Origin: an uncultured Caryophanales bacterium
GTDB lineage: Bacteria; Bacillota_I; Bacilli_A; Acholeplasmatales; Anaeroplasmataceae
Assembly (NCBI GenBank): GCA_946405105.1
Contig: CAMJFY010000013.1
Location: 1-37,136, forward strand
Reading direction: 5' to 3'
DNA: 37,136 bases
The notes beneath the pieces are model-generated. The model ran no database searches. It had not been told where the DNA came from and was given only the letters and a program-made list of their open reading frames with translations. Both the position numbers and the translations under genes were made by a program. Position 1 is the stretch's first letter. Each line of letters starts with the position of its first letter. Positions 18,417 through 24,803 of this stretch are shown in pieces.

Positions 18417-19802
18417 CTATAAAACTGCATCATATACAGATATTCTATTGCCAAATTTCTTTTCATTTTCTAATGAATACTCTGATAAATATCTACCATT
18501 TATTTCATTCGAAAAATCACCATCGATATCTATAGATGCTAATACTAAATTCTTATTATCAGTATGATAATCTCCAATATCAAATCCATCCTCAGATTGG
18601 AATTTTATGATATTAAGTTTATAACATTTAGTCATTCTAGTTGTTTCATCAGCAAACTTGCTTCCACCAACTTTGAATACTATATCATCAGGTTCAATTA
18701 ATTCTCCAGCAAGCTCATAATAATCTAATTTAGCTTTATTAAATCTTTCAAAGGCTAGATTTAAATTTCTAACTCTTGAATCAATTTTATCCTCCGATAA
18801 TAGTCTACTATCTAAAACTTTGTAAGAAACTTCAATTAATCTTAATACATAGAAATTGAAGCATGATATTGCAAAATCATTCAATTCATCAATTACAAGT
18901 TTAAATTCTTCTTCATGATTCATTAAACATCTCTTAATCTTTGTAAATGAAGTAAATATGAATTGATAATCAAGTTTAATTGATTTACCATCAAAATCTA
19001 TTTGTTCATCTAAGCAAAATCCATGAAGCCAACAATTTCTTAATGTAATAATAAGATTATAAACTTCTTCATCAAAATCAAATGCTGATGAATTATTTAA
19101 TATTTTTGACATTGACCAAGTATTATCAAATGATTTATTTGTTTTAGAACAGCATTTTTCAATGCTATAAATGATTCTTGTCATATACTTTTTAAATAAA
19201 TCATTCATAAATTGATAATTGAATTTATCAACATTATTAGGATAGATAGGCTTACCAATACCACATAATTCCTGGACAACATGTTGAGTGTTAACTTGAT
19301 AATCACTTTTTTCTTTTCCAGTCATCTTAGAAATTTCTTTAAAATATTCGAATTTGTAAAATGCTGTCACAAATGGGAAGATATTATATTTTCTTGATAA
19401 GAAATATAGTATATAAGCCTCACCATATACTGTAAGTTTATTATTTACTTCTAATGCATAATCAGGTTGTAATATATAAGTTAAATATTCAATAATGTCA
19501 TCATCTATGAATACTGGTTTTCTAAGATGAAGATGAGCATTTATATCTCTAATGCTTTTAAATACTATTAATAGTCTATTAAATTGTTCTAAAGACATAT
19601 TAGCTAAATATGGATATTCTCTTTTCACCCTATTGTACTCAAATTCATTAATATGATTTGAAACATTTAAATCAAGTTTCAATCTAAAATATCTATCTAT
19701 GTCAGAGCATAGAGCAATAACACTTGATTTAACTCCAATAGTAGTATGATTAATAACTGAATAAGCAACATCCAATGGCATTTCTAAACTTAGTTTTTTC
19801 AT
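18417..19802 (-). CDS. Candidate dual-HEPN protein, first gene of unit C
   Basis: A 461-residue, mostly helical protein that I cannot assign by overall similarity. Two short motifs stand out: R85-D-I-N-A-H90 and R255-N-C-W-L-H260. Both fit the R-x4-6-H active-site pattern of HEPN ribonucleases, and the second has the typical N after R. Each lies in a helical stretch. The C-terminal ~100 residues look more beta-rich. HEPN domains are metal-independent RNases found in abortive-infection proteins, toxins and Cas13. ATG at 19802 follows GGAGG at 6 nt. It is followed directly by the SF1 helicase gene and preceded by a structured ~200-nt leader. RNase activity is inferred from motifs only; such short motifs can arise by chance. 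Confidence 0.6.
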   Translation of the reverse strand: MKKLSLEMPLDVAYSVINHTTIGVKSSVIALCSDIDRYFRLKLDLNVSNHINEFEYNRVKREYPYLANMSLEQFNRLLIVFKSIRDINAHLHLRKPVFIDDDIIEYLTYILQPDYALEVNNKLTVYGEAYILYFLSRKYNIFPFVTAFYKFEYFKEISKMTGKEKSDYQVNTQHVVQELCGIGKPIYPNNVDKFNYQFMNDLFKKYMTRIIYSIEKCCSKTNKSFDNTWSMSKILNNSSAFDFDEEVYNLIITLRNCWLHGFCLDEQIDFDGKSIKLDYQFIFTSFTKIKRCLMNHEEEFKLVIDELNDFAISCFNFYVLRLIEVSYKVLDSRLLSEDKIDSRVRNLNLAFERFNKAKLDYYELAGELIEPDDIVFKVGGSKFADETTRMTKCYKLNIIKFQSEDGFDIGDYHTDNKNLVLASIDIDGDFSNEINGRYLSEYSLENEKKFGNRISVYDAVL

Positions 19803-19899
19803 TTGTATCCTCCGATAATATATTTTTGGAACAAATGTACTACAATTGAAAATATAATTTTCGCGCGTAAAAATATTAAATTACATCTTCTTCGTCTAA

Positions 19900-20008
19900 A
19901 ATAATTATAGTACACTCGTTGTATACTATAGGAATACGATCCTACTCAGATTTACCGGAGTAAACCTTTTTGGGTGGAACCAATAATGTGGTTACCTTCA
20001 TTGTGCAT
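19900..20008 (-). ncRNA. Structured leader or small RNA ahead of the HEPN operon (RNA2)
   Basis: Transcription from the promoter at 20013-20041 should begin near 20007. Three hairpins can be drawn on the minus strand. H1 pairs AACC with GGTT within 19967-19996. H2 is GGTTTAC-TCCG-GTAAATC at ~19948-19966, a 7-bp stem with a cUNCGg-type tetraloop. H3 is TATAGTATAC, loop AACGA, GTGTACTATA at 19906-19930, a 10-bp stem followed by a weak U-rich tract. H2 and H3 each contain a G-U pair that would be an A-C mismatch on the opposite strand, so the minus-strand RNA is favoured. It may end after H3, or continue as the ~200-nt leader of the HEPN gene. No known riboswitch class recognised. Confidence 0.6.
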
Positions 20009-20020
20009 CTAAATAATAAC
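19999..20020. repeat. 22-bp direct repeat, copy 1 (with promoter 2)
   Basis: Matches 20148-20169 at 21 of 22 positions. Read on the minus strand it starts with GTTATTATTTAG and ends in TGCACAATG, so it contains the -10 box and the first transcribed bases of RNA2. Confidence 0.85.
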
Positions 20021-20041
20021 ATTGATTTTTTTTAATGTCAA
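20013..20041 (-). promoter_or_regulatory. Promoter 2: RNA2 / HEPN operon
   Basis: On the minus strand, consensus -35 TTGACA (20041-20036), 17-bp spacer ending TGT (extended -10), and -10 TATTAT (20018-20013). It follows directly after the terminator of RNA1. Expected start near 20007, leaving ~205 nt of leader before the HEPN gene. Confidence 0.8.
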
Positions 20042-20050
20042 TGCATTTTA

Positions 20051-20081
20051 TAAAAAATAAAAGTCGCTAATTAAAGCGACT
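20051..20081 (-). terminator. Rho-independent terminator of RNA1
   Basis: On the minus strand AGTCGCT, loop TTAATT, AGCGACT (7 bp) followed by TTTATTTTTTA. It lies 10 bp upstream of the -35 box of promoter 2. Confidence 0.85.
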
Positions 20082-20157
20082 ATAATATCAAGCTGGGCGT
20101 ATTCCTATATTTTTGCACAATGAAGGTTATACACCCAATGGTTTTTACATTGTGCAC
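20051..20157 (-). ncRNA. Candidate small RNA (RNA1), ~105 nt
   Basis: A stand-alone small RNA gene by its signals: a consensus promoter (20162-20190) and a terminator (20051-20081) with no open reading frame or ribosome site between. The 5' end GGTGCACAATG can pair with CATTGTGCA ~35 nt downstream (9 bp, 20114-20122 with 20148-20156), folding the 5' half into a hairpin. The same CATTGTGCA region is complementary over 14 nt to the start of RNA2, and TATAGGAATACG over 12 nt to a second site in RNA2. It could regulate the HEPN operon by pairing to its leader, or act as a partner RNA. I recognise no known family (not tmRNA, SRP RNA, 6S or RNase P RNA). Confidence 0.65.
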
Positions 20158-20169
20158 CTAAATAATAAC
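20148..20169. repeat. 22-bp direct repeat, copy 2 (with promoter 1)
   Basis: Second copy of the repeat at 19999-20020, 149 bp away, with one mismatch. It contains the -10 box and transcription start of RNA1. The flanking -35 boxes are also TTGACA at the same distance, although the spacers differ. Confidence 0.85.
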
Positions 20170-20190
20170 TTACTTACCTCATTTTGTCAA
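20162..20190 (-). promoter_or_regulatory. Promoter 1: RNA1
   Basis: On the minus strand, -35 TTGACA (20190-20185), exactly 17 bp, -10 TATTAT (20167-20162). Predicted start near 20157-20155. Geometry is identical to promoter 2. Confidence 0.8.
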
Positions 20191-20240
20191 CAATATTACA
20201 AAATAGTTTAAAATCAAAAAAGTAAATGAATGTCGGCAAA

Positions 20241-20277
20241 AATAAAGAAAAAAGACTAGATTTTTGTAATCTAGTCT
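20241..20277 (-). terminator. Rho-independent terminator after tRNA-Ser
   Basis: On the minus strand AGACTAGATT, loop ACAAA, AATCTAGTCT (10 bp) followed by TTTTTCTTTATT. It ends the tRNA transcript ~75 nt beyond the CCA and isolates it from promoter 1. Confidence 0.85.
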
Positions 20278-20353
20278 ATCTTTCTAATAGTATTTCTAAA
20301 ATCAAACATCCATAACCAGCATATAGCTTAGTGTGTTCGACATCATTTACTAA

Positions 20354-20444
20354 TGGCGGAGCAAGAGGGATTCGAACCCTCGCACCAGTTACCCGGTCTA
20401 CTTCCTTAGCAGGGAAGCCTCTTGAGCCTCTTGAGTATTACTCC
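20354..20444 (-). tRNA. tRNA-Ser (anticodon GCU)
   Basis: A 91-nt type II tRNA with CCA encoded. The acceptor stem GGAGTAA pairs with TTGCTCC (one T-G), the anticodon loop CTGCTAA has GCT at 20408-20410, a long variable arm is present, and the T arm contains GGTTCGAATCC. It reads AGC/AGU serine codons. It has its own consensus promoter and terminator. Its 3' end faces the defence-like island, the usual side for integration at a tRNA gene. Confidence 0.95.
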
Positions 20445-20463
20445 ATACCAAGTACGCTATTTC

Positions 20464-20492
20464 ATTATATATTAATTAGACTTTCATGTCAA
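20464..20492 (-). promoter_or_regulatory. Consensus promoter of tRNA-Ser
   Basis: On the minus strand, TTGACA (20492-20487), 17-bp spacer, TATAAT (20469-20464), ending ~20 bp upstream of the mature tRNA 5' end: both hexamers perfect. Confidence 0.9.
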
Positions 20493-20510
20493 TTAAAAAC
20501 TAGCCTTTTT

Positions 20511-20542
20511 GATAATAAAAAGCACGGTTTCTAACCGTGCTT
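20511..20542 (-). terminator. Rho-independent terminator of recA
   Basis: On the minus strand AAGCACGGTT, loop AGA, AACCGTGCTT (10-bp perfect stem) followed by TTTATTATC, starting 8 nt after the recA stop codon. Confidence 0.9.
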
Positions 20543-20549
20543 ATTTTAA

Positions 20550-21530
20550 TTAAATTGCCATTAATTTTTCTTCTATTTCCTTTTCAATTTCAGGATGATC
20601 TAATAAGTATTGCTTAGTATTTTCTCTACCTTGACCAATTTTAACTCCATTGTAGCTAAACCAAGCACCACTCTTATGAATAATATCATATTCAGAAGCT
20701 AAATCAACGATTTCACCTTCCTTAGAAATACCCTTACCATAGATAATTTCTACCTGGCAAGATTTAAATGGTGGAGCAACCTTATTTTTAACAACCTTTA
20801 TGTTAGTAATATTACCTAAAACACTTGAGCCATCCTTAATTGCTTCCCCTTTTCTGATTTCCATTCTAACAGAAGCAAAGAATTTTAATGCTCTACCACC
20901 AGTTGTAGTTTCTGGGTTACCAAACATAACTCCAACCTTTTCTCTAATTTGGTTAATAAAAATCGCAACACAATTTGTCTTAGAAATTAAACCAGACATC
21001 TTTCTCATTGCTTGACTCATTAATCTAGCATGTAAACCTACATGGTTATCACCCATTTCACCATTTAGCTCTGCCTCTGGAACTAGGGCAGCAACAGAAT
21101 CGATAACAATAATGTCAACACTACCAGATTTAATTAATGCTTCAGCGATTTCTAATGCTTGCTCGCCTGAATCAGGTTGAGATAAGATTAAATTCTCTGT
21201 ATCTACTCCTAAATTCTTAGCATAAACAGGATCTAGGGCATGCTCTGCATCAATAAACGCAGCATAGCCGCCTTCCTTTTGTGCATTTGCAATAGCGTGT
21301 AATGCAAATGTTGTTTTACCTGATGATTCAGGTCCATAAATTTCGATAATTCTTCCCTTAGGGTAGCCTCCTACTCCAAGAGCCTTATCTAAGGAAATTG
21401 AACCAGTAGGGATAACCTCAACCTTTCGGTCGATATTATCGCCAAGTCTCATTACTGAGCCTTTGCCAAATTCCTTTTCAATTTGCTTCATTGCCGCCTC
21501 TAGGGCAGCTTTTCTATCAATATCAGCCAT
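20550..21530 (-). CDS. recA: Recombinase RecA
   Basis: A 326-residue RecA, the ATP-dependent strand-exchange protein that also triggers LexA self-cleavage. Seen: N-terminal helix region, Walker A GPESSGKT at 66-73, the catalytic-Glu and Walker B segments ([11 protein letters not shown]), the [20 protein letters not shown] segment around DNA-binding loop 2, and a C-terminal domain ending in a short acidic tail. Start: ATG at 21530 ([10 protein letters not shown]) follows GGAGG at 11 nt, matching other RecA proteins; an in-frame start 33 bases upstream would put that Shine-Dalgarno inside the gene. It is separated from pgsA by 60 bp with no terminator seen, so co-transcription is likely, as in many Bacillota. 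It ends in the strong terminator at 20511-20542. Confidence 0.98.
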   Translation of the reverse strand: MADIDRKAALEAAMKQIEKEFGKGSVMRLGDNIDRKVEVIPTGSISLDKALGVGGYPKGRIIEIYGPESSGKTTFALHAIANAQKEGGYAAFIDAEHALDPVYAKNLGVDTENLILSQPDSGEQALEIAEALIKSGSVDIIVIDSVAALVPEAELNGEMGDNHVGLHARLMSQAMRKMSGLISKTNCVAIFINQIREKVGVMFGNPETTTGGRALKFFASVRMEIRKGEAIKDGSSVLGNITNIKVVKNKVAPPFKSCQVEIIYGKGISKEGEIVDLASEYDIIHKSGAWFSYNGVKIGQGRENTKQYLLDHPEIEKEIEEKLMAI

Positions 21531-21590
21531 ATTAATATATACCTCCAATATAATATTAGTCAAAAAATTCTAAAATTTTGGAAAAAATTT

Positions 21591-22199
21591 TTAAATTGAT
21601 TCAAAAATTACCTTTCTAGCACGATAAACATACCTAAAACCAGAAATAACAGTAAATAAAATACCTACATACATTAATACCATTCCGATATATCCAAATA
21701 ATAAAAGGCCCTCACCATTTAAGTCAATTTGCCATAGGAATAAGAATACTAGAGCGAACATTGTAACAAATGTTTTAATCTTACCAAACATATCTGCCGC
21801 AATTGTTTCACCCTTGCCTGCACAAATAAATCTAACACCATCTACTATTAAATCTCTACATAGAATTAATATTAAGCCCCAAGCTGGCATAAACCACCAA
21901 TATTTAGTGTTTGCCATTTGTAAGCATAAAATAACCATTGCACTTGTTACTAGCATTTTATCAGCTAAAGGATCAGCAAATTTACCAAATGTAGTAACCA
22001 AATTATATTTTCTTGCAATCTTACCATCTAAGAAATCAGTAATTGAAGCTACTGCGAAGATTATAAGATTAATAAAATTAGCCATTGTTAATCCACAATT
22101 AAACATATAATGATTGTTTAAATAAGGAATAAAAGCTACTATTACCATTGCTGGTACTAATATTATTCTTAACAATGTTAATTTATTAGGTAAAGTCAT
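21591..22199 (-). CDS. pgsA: CDP-diacylglycerol-glycerol-3-phosphate 3-phosphatidyltransferase
   Basis: A 202-residue integral membrane enzyme making phosphatidylglycerophosphate from CDP-diacylglycerol and glycerol-3-phosphate, the committed step to phosphatidylglycerol. The CDP-alcohol phosphotransferase signature is complete: D55-x2-D58-G59-x2-A62-R63-x8-G72-x3-D76-x3-D80. Several hydrophobic helices surround it. The start is the first ATG; its Shine-Dalgarno is weak (GAAAGAA). It has a good promoter 40 bp upstream (22240-22269) and lies directly upstream of recA on the same strand, the common Bacillota pgsA-recA arrangement without cinA between. Confidence 0.95.
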   Translation of the reverse strand: MTLPNKLTLLRIILVPAMVIVAFIPYLNNHYMFNCGLTMANFINLIIFAVASITDFLDGKIARKYNLVTTFGKFADPLADKMLVTSAMVILCLQMANTKYWWFMPAWGLILILCRDLIVDGVRFICAGKGETIAADMFGKIKTFVTMFALVFLFLWQIDLNGEGLLLFGYIGMVLMYVGILFTVISGFRYVYRARKVIFESI

Positions 22200-22239
22200 A
22201 AAAATTCACATTCTTTCTACTAAATCAAATAACAAAAAT

Positions 22240-22269
22240 ATTATAACATATATGATACTAATTTATCAA
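22240..22269 (-). promoter_or_regulatory. Promoter of pgsA(-recA)
   Basis: On the minus strand, -35 TTGATA (22269-22264), 18-bp spacer ending TGT, -10 TATAAT (22245-22240), an extended -10. Confidence 0.75.
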
Positions 22270-22308
22270 ATAAATTAGCCTAATGATATTAACGTATTTT
22301 TATCTATT

Positions 22309-23613
22309 TTAATTAATATTAATATAACTACTATTTTCTATATATACCCTACTATCAAAGCTATCCTTAAAGCTATCATCTACATTTAATTCAAAATGAT
22401 TTACATTAATATTTTTAGCACCATTAAAATAAATTCCTGAAGCCTTTCTTTTAATTAAATATTCATCCTTAAAATAAGGTCTTAAATCATAATTGCCTCT
22501 TTCAAATGTAGTAATAGATTTTAAATTTAGCTTTATATCATTAAATATAATATTTGATATATTATTTTCTCCATATATAAATATTCCATTTTCAGCTGTC
22601 ATATTTATATTATCGAATTTAATATCTTTAATATATCCTAGCTTAGTGTCTTCTCTTCTTCTTACGCTTGTAATGAAGATTGGCTCTCCCTTTCCCCACC
22701 ATTCAAGCGGATGAAATCTTTGAGTTTGAATTGTAATATTAGAAAAATTAATATTATAAATATTACCTTGATCTCTTAATTGGAATGATAATCCTCTATT
22801 TGTGTTATGAATATTGATATTTCTTACAGTAATATCATGCATATCTGAACATGATTCACTACCGAATTTAACACCAGCACTTGTTGATACAAATTCACAA
22901 TTTTCAACTAATATGTTTTCTGTATCTCCATATTTCATATTGTTTTCTGTAGTCTTAAAGACAACACAATCATCTGCAGATTCAATATAACAATTTCTAA
23001 TTACTAAATTCTTTGAATGATCAGGATCTATTCCATCTGTACATGCGAATTTTCTATTATTTTTAATGCTTATGTTTTCAATTAATCCATCACTACAGCC
23101 AATTAAGTGGATTGTCCAAAATCCACTTCTTTGAATATTAATTCCAGTAATTGAAAAATTATGACAATCTTCTAAATATAATAATGGTACTCTAGGGTAA
23201 AATTTACCATCAATATGATGATCATTTTGCTTACCATAAAATATTTCTTCATTACCATCTATAATACCTTCACCACTAATTTTTATATTATTTAGCTTAT
23301 ATCCATATAAAAAGAATTTAGAAGGTAGACCATTATAGCTACAATCCTTATATGTAGGAATCTTTATTTCTTCAAATTCTTTATTATCTAGATAATTAAA
23401 ATCAGATAAATTAGATGATGCCTTAAGCATTGAATTCTTTTCAAAATATAATTCAATATTATCCTTTAAAATAATCATTCCACTAACATATGTTTTATTA
23501 GCACTAAAAACTAGCCTTCCACCGCCATTTTTGTTAAGCTCAGAGATAGCCTCGTTTATAGCTTTAGTAGTATTTTCGTATTTATTTAAATAAGAATCTA
23601 GCTCTATAATCAT
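22309..23613 (-). CDS. GH28-like polygalacturonase family protein, probably intracellular
   Basis: A 434-residue parallel beta-helix protein of the glycoside hydrolase 28 type. The acidic residues of the family are present in C191-TDGID-196 and S212-ADDCVVFKT. The usual HG motif after them is replaced by SAGVKFGSES, and the RIK motif by RGLSFQLRD, so this is a divergent branch. GH28 enzymes hydrolyse galacturonan (pectin) or related linkages. There is no signal peptide: the protein begins MIIELDSYLNKYENTT, so it probably acts on imported oligosaccharides. AAGGAAAGGA precedes the ATG. It is not in an operon and no sugar transporter or regulator is adjacent. Family firm, substrate not determined. 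Confidence 0.85.
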   Translation of the reverse strand: MIIELDSYLNKYENTTKAINEAISELNKNGGGRLVFSANKTYVSGMIILKDNIELYFEKNSMLKASSNLSDFNYLDNKEFEEIKIPTYKDCSYNGLPSKFFLYGYKLNNIKISGEGIIDGNEEIFYGKQNDHHIDGKFYPRVPLLYLEDCHNFSITGINIQRSGFWTIHLIGCSDGLIENISIKNNRKFACTDGIDPDHSKNLVIRNCYIESADDCVVFKTTENNMKYGDTENILVENCEFVSTSAGVKFGSESCSDMHDITVRNINIHNTNRGLSFQLRDQGNIYNINFSNITIQTQRFHPLEWWGKGEPIFITSVRRREDTKLGYIKDIKFDNINMTAENGIFIYGENNISNIIFNDIKLNLKSITTFERGNYDLRPYFKDEYLIKRKASGIYFNGAKNINVNHFELNVDDSFKDSFDSRVYIENSSYININ

Positions 23614-23663
23614 ATATTTTTCCTTTCCTTAAAAATTAATTTTTAATATGATAAATTTTTTAC

Positions 23664-23692
23664 TTGCACTTAAATACATTATTTGTTATAAT
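23664..23692 (+). promoter_or_regulatory. Promoter of rpsT
   Basis: TTGCAC (23664-23669), 17-bp spacer ending TGT, TATAAT (23687-23692): an extended -10 promoter ~32 bp upstream of the rpsT start. Confidence 0.85.
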
Positions 23693-23723
23693 TGTTGTTG
23701 CATGCGATAGCGGAGGTGAAATC

Positions 23724-23987
23724 ATGGCAAACATTAAACAACAAATCAAGCGTATCCGTACAAATGAAAAGGCTAGACAAGCTAACCAATCATTTAAATC
23801 ATCATTAAAGTCTGCAATCAAGGCTGTATATGCTGCTGTTGAAGCTAAGGACGTAGAAAAGGCTACTACTGCTTTAAATTTAGCTTATAAGAAGTTAGAT
23901 AAAGCTGAAGCTAAGCACATCGTTCACAAAAATTATGTTGCAAGACATAAAGCTGAATTAGCAAATGCTGTAAATACACTTAAGTAA
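23724..23987 (+). CDS. rpsT: 30S ribosomal protein S20
   Basis: An 87-residue, lysine/arginine-rich, three-helix protein (MANIKQQIKRIRTNEKARQ start) that binds 16S rRNA early in 30S assembly. Start: the ATG at 23724 follows GGAGGTGA at 6 nt; the frame is open further upstream, but that part includes the promoter -10 and has no ribosome site. It is monocistronic with its own promoter and terminator, on the strand opposite to both neighbours. Confidence 0.97.
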   Translation: MANIKQQIKRIRTNEKARQANQSFKSSLKSAIKAVYAAVEAKDVEKATTALNLAYKKLDKAEAKHIVHKNYVARHKAELANAVNTLK

Positions 23988-23998
23988 TATTATAGATT

Positions 23999-24027
23999 AA
24001 AAGAGATTGATGCCAATCTCTTTTTTT
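23999..24027. terminator. Bidirectional terminator between rpsT and the membrane-protein operon
   Basis: AAAAGAGATTG, loop ATGC, CAATCTCTTTT (11-bp stem) followed by TTT. The A-run on the 5' side lets it serve the convergent minus-strand operon as well. Confidence 0.88.
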
Positions 24028-24030
24028 ATT

Positions 24031-24438
24031 TTATATTTGGTGTTCTGCTTTTTTTCTGTTCTCTTCTCTCATTATTGCAATTAATCTTAAAATTGCGCCA
24101 ACAAGACCAATTCTAGACATAACAGCACCTAATATTATTAATACAATAGTAAAAGCCTTTGATTCTGATGTTGAACCAACGAAACAAAATACTCCATATA
24201 AAACACTTAGGAATGCGAATACAAAGACGACAATCGCGACTACTCTATATATCGATAATAATAATTCTGCTTCTAAGAATACAAAGCTTGGTGCTCCTTC
24301 TGCTTCAAGGTTCTCTATGAAATTAATAAATACTGAATTAAAAATCAGTAAAAACAAACCAGATAATAAATATTCTACGCAAGCTATGACACATAATGCG
24401 CCTGAAACTATTAATAATATTTGACTAGCCTTTTTCAT
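24031..24438 (-). CDS. Small four-helix membrane protein, paralogue 1
   Basis: A 135-residue protein with four hydrophobic helices (about 5-35, 55-80, 80-90 onward to ~92, and 95-125) and a basic C-terminus (REENRKKAEHQI). I do not recognise a function. It starts MKKAS like the next gene upstream, and the bases before both ATGs (GAGGTAAAATT) are the same, so the pair looks like a tandem duplication. It is last in the rimM-trmD-malQ-holA transcript, 28 nt downstream of its paralogue, and ends at the bidirectional terminator. Confidence 0.75.
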   Translation of the reverse strand: MKKASQILLIVSGALCVIACVEYLLSGLFLLIFNSVFINFIENLEAEGAPSFVFLEAELLLSIYRVVAIVVFVFAFLSVLYGVFCFVGSTSESKAFTIVLIILGAVMSRIGLVGAILRLIAIMREENRKKAEHQI

Positions 24439-24466
24439 AATTTTACCTCACATTAATACATTAAAT

Positions 24467-24799
24467 TTATTTATTCATTTCTTCCTTTGGAATAGATAAA
24501 CCTAATATACTTCCAATAATTCCACAAATTGATACTGCTGCCAAACTTAATAATAGTGTAAAACAATATAATACTTTATTAGTCTTTCTAGAGGCAGCTC
24601 CACATATTTGAGCACATATTAAATTAAGCACCAACAAAGCGAAGAAAACTATACATAATGTCTGTAAAAAATCAATATCTGCATTTGGTGCTTGATTTGC
24701 AATAATAACTAATGAAATTGCTACTATAAAATAGCTGGCAGCACTAACATAACATAAAATCATTGCGATAAACATAAAAACACTACTCGCCTTTTTCAT
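24467..24799 (-). CDS. Small four-helix membrane protein, paralogue 2
   Basis: A 110-residue membrane protein with four hydrophobic helices (about 7-35, 42-66, 75-98 and a shorter fourth) and no recognised motif. The start MKKASSVF follows GAGGTAAAATT; the holA stop codon TAA lies inside this site, 4 nt from the ATG, so translation is coupled to holA. Same start motif and upstream sequence as the following gene. Function unknown. Confidence 0.75.
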   Translation of the reverse strand: MKKASSVFMFIAMILCYVSAASYFIVAISLVIIANQAPNADIDFLQTLCIVFFALLVLNLICAQICGAASRKTNKVLYCFTLLLSLAAVSICGIIGSILGLSIPKEEMNK

Positions 24800-24803
24800 A
24801 ATT

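Larger units (their letters stand above)
19927..20127. repeat. Two inverted-repeat pairs linking RNA1 and RNA2
   Basis: ACCTTCATTGTGCA at 19994-20007 is exactly complementary to 20114-20127 (14 bp). TATAGGAATACG at 19927-19938 is exactly complementary to 20098-20109 (12 bp). In the small RNA the two blocks are 4 nt apart; in the leader they are ~55 nt apart, in an order that would not give one continuous duplex. The 12-nt block overlaps the 5' arm of hairpin H3. Confidence 0.85.

Noticed and set aside
19972-19981. GGGTGGAACC on the plus strand, like the core of a T-box antiterminator
   Set aside because: No specifier stem or T-box terminator can be drawn, and no plus-strand gene follows. Promoters, terminator and wobble pairs all favour minus-strand transcripts.
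19999-20169. Two 22-bp direct repeats that resemble a minimal CRISPR array, with an inverted copy resembling a tracrRNA anti-repeat
   Set aside because: Only two copies 149 bp apart, no regular spacers and no cas genes in the window. The repeats coincide with the -10 boxes and starts of two promoters, which explains their conservation better.
19927-20169. Insertion sequence or MITE remnant
   Set aside because: Repeats are present, but there is no transposase fragment, no terminal inverted-repeat pair in the correct order and no target duplication. Matched promoter geometry argues for function. It remains an alternative origin for the repeats.
20354-20444. Attachment-site duplication from the tRNA-Ser 3' end
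   Set aside because: I saw no second copy of the tRNA 3' end within the island sequence, and no integrase gene, so no att site is claimed.
20331-20534. Plus-strand open frame of 67 codons
   Set aside because: It runs antisense through the tRNA-Ser gene and its promoter and lacks a Shine-Dalgarno.
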